Part shown: one piece after another, positions 60,022 through 64,000 of the stretch
Layout: each line of letters begins with the position of its first letter
Position numbering within the stretch: the first letter of the stretch is position 1
NCBI GenBank assembly: GCA_013791775.1
Contig: VMTE01000037.1
Coordinates: 186,001-250,000 of the forward strand
Direction of reading: 5' to 3'
Length of the DNA stretch: 64,000 nucleotides
From: Hyphomonas sp.
GTDB taxonomy: Bacteria; Pseudomonadota; Alphaproteobacteria; Caulobacterales; Hyphomonadaceae
The notes under the pieces: generated by a model
Database searches by the model: none
Told to the model about the DNA's origin: nothing
Seen by the model: the letters and a program-made list of their open reading frames with translations, nothing else
Program-made: the position numbers and the translations under genes

Positions 60022-61052
60022 TCGGCATGTCCTTCTGGTTGAGCGGTCTCGTCCGGCGCGCGGCGCAGGGCGTGGATATCCGGCAAGTTGGCGTCCGCAG
60101 CGCGGACAATCGACGTCGCTGTGTCTGCGGCCCGGACGTAGAAGTCCAGCGGGATCACGGAGAAGTCATCAGTCGGCTTGTGATAATCCGGGTGATCTTC
60201 GACACCAAGATAGAGGAACGGCATGCCGAGCTCGTGGAACAGGGCGTGGTCGGACTGGGTCGTCCAGTCATTGACGCCGTCTTCCGGCCGGTCATGGCCG
60301 ATGCGCAGCGTTACCGGTGCCTTCGCGGCGACCTGTTCGACCAGCGGGACGAGGCCCGGCGTGTGGAACGTGCCGGTGACATACAGCTCACCCACATCCG
60401 AGCGGCTGACCATGTCCATGTTGATATTGAGAGCGGCCCGGTCGATCGGCACGGCCGGGTCGCGGACGAGAGCGCGCGCGCCCAGGAAACCCACTTCCTC
60501 GCCGTCGAGCGCCACGAACAGGATGTCATGCCGGGGCGGCTGGCGTACGAAATACTCAGCCAGTGCCGTCAGCGCTGCGGCGCCCGAGGCATTGTCGTCC
60601 GCGCCGTTGTAGATTTCGCCGTTCCGGATACCGAGATGGTCATAATGGGCGGTGACGATGATCAGCGGGCCGGTGCCCGGCGTTTCGCCGGGGACCCAAC
60701 CGATGAGGTTGGCGCCGGGCCCGGGATTGTCGAGACCCGGGCGCGGGAGGATCGTGACCGGTTGTTCCCACCCGCCCGGCAGAAATGGCAGAAGGCCCAC
60801 ATCCTCGAAGCGCTTGCGGATGAACCCGCGCGCGGCGTCATTGCCCGGCGTACCGGACGCGCGCCCTTCCAGCGCATCGGACGACAAGACGTCTGCGAGA
60901 TGCAGCATCGGGCCGGGATCGATGAAGCGGGTTTCATAGGTGACGCCGGGGATGTCGCGGGCTTGCCGTTCCTGCCAGAGCAGGAACCCGCCCAGACAGA
61001 CCGCCACAAAACCAAGCAAGGCGGCGAGGGCAAAGGCACGTTTTTGGGTCAA
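60018..61052 (-). CDS. M28 family metallopeptidase
   Basis: A 344-residue protein with an N-terminal signal/anchor helix (FALAALLGFVAVCLGGFLL). The M28 aminopeptidase domain has the zinc-binding set TAHYDH, GADDNASG, ALDGEEVG, NMDM and DYHKPTDD. It probably cleaves peptides outside the cytoplasm. It is the first gene of a two-gene unit with the DUF1993 protein and divergent from the BolA gene. Confidence 0.91.
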   Translation of the reverse strand: MTQKRAFALAALLGFVAVCLGGFLLWQERQARDIPGVTYETRFIDPGPMLHLADVLSSDALEGRASGTPGNDAARGFIRKRFEDVGLLPFLPGGWEQPVTILPRPGLDNPGPGANLIGWVPGETPGTGPLIIVTAHYDHLGIRNGEIYNGADDNASGAAALTALAEYFVRQPPRHDILFVALDGEEVGFLGARALVRDPAVPIDRAALNINMDMVSRSDVGELYVTGTFHTPGLVPLVEQVAAKAPVTLRIGHDRPEDGVNDWTTQSDHALFHELGMPFLYLGVEDHPDYHKPTDDFSVIPLDFYVRAADTATSIVRAADANLPDIHALRRAPDETAQPEGHAE

Positions 61053-61141
61053 GGGGAGCTCCGGCTGCGCGAGTCGCGACGCTTGACCCTAGCCCGCCGG
61101 AGCGCCATCTGCCTAGCGCCAGCCGCGAAAGGACCCGTCAC

Positions 61142-61372
61142 ATGGGCATGAGCCAGGACACATTGATGAAGTTCCTCAAGGAAGGGTTTCCCGACGCCGA
61201 GATCACGCTCACCGACCTCGCCGGAGACGACAACCACTGGCAGGCCGAAATTGTCAGCGCGCGCTTTGCCGGCCTGCCGCGCGTGCGCCAGCACCAGATG
61301 GTTTATGAGGCCCTGCAGGGCCATATGGGCGGCGTTCTGCACGCTCTCGCGCTGAAGACGCGGGCGCCGTAA
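61142..61372 (+). CDS. BolA family protein
   Basis: A 76-residue BolA-fold protein. The core LTDLAGDDNHWQAEIVSARFAG and RVRQHQMVYEALQGHM includes the conserved His used with monothiol glutaredoxins in Fe-S handling. No grxD gene follows in this window, unlike the common purL-bolA-grxD order. ATG 61142 has AAAGGA eight bases upstream, better spaced than for ATG 61148. Confidence 0.92.
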   Translation: MGMSQDTLMKFLKEGFPDAEITLTDLAGDDNHWQAEIVSARFAGLPRVRQHQMVYEALQGHMGGVLHALALKTRAP

Positions 61373-61441
61373 GCTGCGGCAATATTGACCTTGCGTCCGG
61401 TTCGCTGTCTGCTGGGGCAAACCTCCGGGAGAGCTGAATCC

Positions 61442-63274
61442 ATGTCAAAACTGATGAAATCCGCCAGCGCCGCTGCGCTTGGCCTTCTGCTTGTTTCGTG
61501 TTCGGCGGGAAACGACAAGGTCGATCCGTCGGCCATTGCCGCCGAAGAAATGGCCATCGAGGCCCGCGCCTTCCTGGGCCGCGCCGAGTCCGAGCTCGCG
61601 GCGATGAACAAGGAAGCCGCCCAGGCGTTCTGGAACCAGGCCACCGACATCACGCCCGAAACCAACGCGGCCGCCGCTGACGCAGGCGCGAAGGCAACCA
61701 AACTGGCGGTCTCGCTGGCGAGTGAATCGAAAAAGTTTGACGTGGCGAAGCTGCCGCCGGATCTGGCGCGGAAAATTCAGATCCTGCGCGGGGGCATCAC
61801 GATCCCGGCGCCGTCGCGCGAAGGAGCCGCCGAGGAGCTGTCGAAACTCACCACCGATCTCGACGCGGCCTACGGCACGGGCAAGTTCGAATACAAGGGA
61901 CAGATGATCACGCTGGATGAAGCCTCCACGATCATCGAGACCTCGCGCAATCCGAACGAAACCAAAGCGGTGTGGGAAGGCTGGCGCACGGTTTCGCCGC
62001 CGATGAAAGACAACTACGCCGCGATGGTGACACTCGCCAACGAAGGCGCCAGGGAGCTTGGCTATCCGAGCCTCGATCAGATGTGGCTGTCGAACTACGA
62101 CATGCCGCCCGAACAGATGGAAGCGGAAGTCGCCCGCCTGTGGGGCCAGGTCGAGCCGCTCTACAAGGAGCTGCATTGCTACACGCGCATGAAGCTGAAC
62201 CAGACCTACGGCGACGGCGTGCAACCCGCGACCGGTCCGATCCGGGCTGACCTGCTCGGCAATATGTGGGCGCAGCAATGGTCGTCGATCTACGACATCG
62301 TCGAGCCGGAAGCCGCCCCGCTGAAGTATGACCTCACGCAGCGGCTGGTCGAGAAAGGCTATACGCCGGTCAAGATGGTCGAGACGGGCGAGGCCTTCTT
62401 CGTGTCGCTGGGGCTCGCCCCGCTGCCACAGACGTTCTGGGAACGCTCGATGATCGTGCGGCCGGAAGGCAAGGAAGTTCAGTGCCACGCGTCGGCCTGG
62501 GATCTCGATGACGCCGACGACGTGCGCATCAAGATGTGCACCGAGGTGAACTCGGAGGACTTCTACACGGTCCACCATGAGCTCGGTCACAACTTCTACC
62601 AGCGCGCCTACAAGAACCAGGACTTCCTCTACAAGAACGGCGCGAATGACGGCTTCCACGAGGCCATCGGCGATTTTATCGGACTGTCGATCACGCCCGA
62701 ATACCTGAAGCAGATCGGCCTGATCTCGAACGAGGAAATGCCGGGCCCCGATTCCGACATCGCCCTGCTGATGCAGACCGCGCTCGACAAGATCGCGTTC
62801 CTGCCCTTTGCGATCACCGTGGATGGCTGGCGCTGGGGTGTGCTGTCGGGCGAGACGACGCCGGAAAACTACAACCAGGCCTGGTGGGACCTTCGCCTCA
62901 AGAACCAGGGCATTGTGCCTCCGGCCCCGCGTCCTGCGGACGCCTTTGATCCGGGTGCGAAGTATCACATTCCGGGCAACACGCCGTACCTGCGCTACTT
63001 CCTCAGCTTCATCATGCAGTTCCAGTTCCACAAGGCCGCCTGCGAACAGGCCGGCTGGGAAGGCCCGCTCCACCGCTGCTCGATCTATGGCAACAAGGAA
63101 GTCGGCGAACGGTTCAACGCCATGCTGGAAGCTGGCGCCTCGCAGCCCTGGCCGGATACGCTGGAGAAGTTCACCGGCACCCGCCAGATGGATGGCAGCG
63201 CGATCATCGAGTATTTCGATCCGCTGATTGTTTACATGAAGGAACAGAACGCCGGTCAGAGCTGCGGCTGGTAG
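61442..63274 (+). CDS. M2 family metallopeptidase (angiotensin-converting-enzyme-like dipeptidyl carboxypeptidase), lipoprotein
   Basis: A 610-residue protein. Lipobox VSC (Cys20) follows a signal peptide. The zinc site HEXXH is HELGH at 379-383 with Glu380 catalytic, and the third ligand lies in GFHEAIGD. Bacterial M2 peptidases release C-terminal dipeptides, probably in the periplasm. The frame upstream of ATG 61442 lacks family similarity. A strong terminator follows. Confidence 0.94.
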   Translation: MSKLMKSASAAALGLLLVSCSAGNDKVDPSAIAAEEMAIEARAFLGRAESELAAMNKEAAQAFWNQATDITPETNAAAADAGAKATKLAVSLASESKKFDVAKLPPDLARKIQILRGGITIPAPSREGAAEELSKLTTDLDAAYGTGKFEYKGQMITLDEASTIIETSRNPNETKAVWEGWRTVSPPMKDNYAAMVTLANEGARELGYPSLDQMWLSNYDMPPEQMEAEVARLWGQVEPLYKELHCYTRMKLNQTYGDGVQPATGPIRADLLGNMWAQQWSSIYDIVEPEAAPLKYDLTQRLVEKGYTPVKMVETGEAFFVSLGLAPLPQTFWERSMIVRPEGKEVQCHASAWDLDDADDVRIKMCTEVNSEDFYTVHHELGHNFYQRAYKNQDFLYKNGANDGFHEAIGDFIGLSITPEYLKQIGLISNEEMPGPDSDIALLMQTALDKIAFLPFAITVDGWRWGVLSGETTPENYNQAWWDLRLKNQGIVPPAPRPADAFDPGAKYHIPGNTPYLRYFLSFIMQFQFHKAACEQAGWEGPLHRCSIYGNKEVGERFNAMLEAGASQPWPDTLEKFTGTRQMDGSAIIEYFDPLIVYMKEQNAGQSCGW

Positions 63275-63300
63275 GCTGCCCGAAAGGGCTGAAATGAAAA

Positions 63301-63330
63301 AGGGCGCTCCGGTTGGAGCGCCCTTTCTTT
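63301..63330 (+). terminator. Rho-independent terminator after the M2 peptidase
   Basis: AGGGCGCTCC (63301-63310), loop GGTT, GGAGCGCCCT (63315-63324) and TTCTTTTT. It is bidirectional in form and also serves the minus-strand gene that ends at 63349. Confidence 0.93.
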
Positions 63331-63348
63331 TTGTCGGTGCACTGACGG

Positions 63349-64000
63349 CTAGTCGCGTTCCATCCGTGATGCGAGATAGCTTTCCGCCTGATGGAGCGAG
63401 GCGGTATTGCGCGGCATCGAATAGAGCGCGCGCAGGAAGTCCTTATCCCAATCCGTGAGCTGGGTGGCGCGCGCTTCGCCGATGTCCGACCGGAACAGGT
63501 TCATGATCGTGTTGATGCCGGTGGTGTTGCCGTTCGGATCGGCCTGCATCAGCGCGACAAAGGCAATGTAATCGCCAAGCGAGTCCATCGACACGCCCTG
63601 CACCATGTTGGCATCAACCACGATGATCGCCCGGTTCAGATCCTGGCGTGTGGCCGACCGCAGGCGGCTGCCTTCGGAGCGCACGGTGGGCGCGCCGGTG
63701 ACACCGTCGGTGACACCCTGACGGGCTTCACCCGAGATGCGCGAGCCGTCGGCGCCGCGCGTTTCAGAAACATGCCACCAGCGCACCGGGCGTTCTTCGG
63801 CCTTGAACTGTTCGAACGCCGCATTGCCGAGCGTGCCGACACGCTTCTCGTTGCTGACGGCGAAGAGGTTTGCGTAATTCTCCTGCATCGCGCCGATCAG
63901 CGATTCCGGTTCGGCGGTCACCAGGATCGTGATGTCCGGCGAGCAACCCGGCTTGCCGGTCCGCAAGCCGATCTCGACCGCGCGCTGCGAAACCCGGTCG
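63349..64000 (-). CDS. Protein of unknown function, C-terminal part (enters from right edge)
   Basis: The minus-strand frame is open from the right edge of the window to the TAG at 63351-63349, about 216 codons. Visible sequence includes DRVSQRAVEIGLRTGKPGC near the edge, ERPVRWWHVSE, and RAIIVVDANMVQGVSMDSLGDYIAFVALMQ. I recognise it only as a hypothetical family seen in caulobacterial relatives. A TTG at 63966 would give an internal start of 205 residues but the frame continues upstream, so the real start lies outside. Confidence 0.7.
   Translation of the reverse strand, partial: DRVSQRAVEIGLRTGKPGCSPDITILVTAEPESLIGAMQENYANLFAVSNEKRVGTLGNAAFEQFKAEERPVRWWHVSETRGADGSRISGEARQGVTDGVTGAPTVRSEGSRLRSATRQDLNRAIIVVDANMVQGVSMDSLGDYIAFVALMQADPNGNTTGINTIMNLFRSDIGEARATQLTDWDKDFLRALYSMPRNTASLHQAESYLASRMERD

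Overview
The window is a GC-rich (about 65%) chromosomal segment of an alphaproteobacterium, most likely of the Caulobacterales/Hyphomonadaceae kind. The evidence is a CcrM-type GANTC methyltransferase, F1 and Fo ATP synthase genes in two separate operons with an atpF'/atpF pair, a tsaE-amgK-murU-addB cell-wall salvage/repair cluster, a mutY-dciA-dsbA-smc run, and a tatABC-serS-surE-pcm-yajC-secDF run. This placement is inference from gene content; no rRNA or tRNA gene is present to confirm it. Almost everything is core chromosome. I see no prophage, transposase, CRISPR array, tRNA or rRNA.

Layout. 1-3152 (minus): tsaE, amgK-like kinase, murU-like uridylyltransferase and the start of addB, which runs off the left edge. 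3305-5809 (plus): a ferredoxin reductase, its [2Fe-2S] ferredoxin with a clear terminator, then an acyl-CoA thioesterase. 6327-11253 (minus): the F1 operon atpHAGDC. 11442-13610 (minus): priA. 13688-16041 (plus): a MoxR AAA ATPase/VWA pair. 16045-17127 (minus): ccrM, divergent from a Na/Pi cotransporter. 18922-22913: radical SAM protein, two small glycosyltransferases, a lipoprotein and a type-4-like uracil-DNA glycosylase. 23001-29419 (plus): ETF-ubiquinone oxidoreductase, a TPR lipoprotein and PBP1A. 29517-31262 (plus): prfB with a programmed +1 frameshift, then a cold-shock/DUF1294 membrane protein. 31240-32286 (minus): mutY. 32326-39879 (plus): dciA-like gene, DsbA-like lipoprotein, smc, then atpI-B-E-F'-F closed by a strong terminator.

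39954-42146: a membrane-anchored TIR protein (minus) and ychF (plus). 42285-51085 (minus): tatA, tatB, tatC, a NYN-domain protein, serS, surE, pcm, yajC, secD and secF, an export and translation cluster. 51167-54048 (plus, with an entericidin-like gene on minus): exonuclease III, a DUF486 membrane protein, purQ and a cytochrome c-type lipoprotein. 54140-59460: a TonB-domain lipoprotein (minus), then an adenine/adenosine deaminase, a DUF3089 lipoprotein and purL. 59515-63274: DUF1993 protein and M28 peptidase (minus), BolA protein and an M2 dipeptidase (plus). A protein of unknown function enters from the right edge.

Most notable: serS carries a roughly 76-residue in-frame insertion encoded by AT-rich DNA (about 44% GC) with an 11-bp inverted repeat at its centre, reminiscent of in-frame palindromic elements. 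Other points are a TIR domain lacking the expected catalytic Glu, a PriA that has lost exactly one of its two zinc sites, a family-4-like UDG without most of its Fe-S cysteines, a TonB domain on a lipoprotein, and several palindromic repeats in gaps between genes, one family present in two inverted copies about 36 kb apart.
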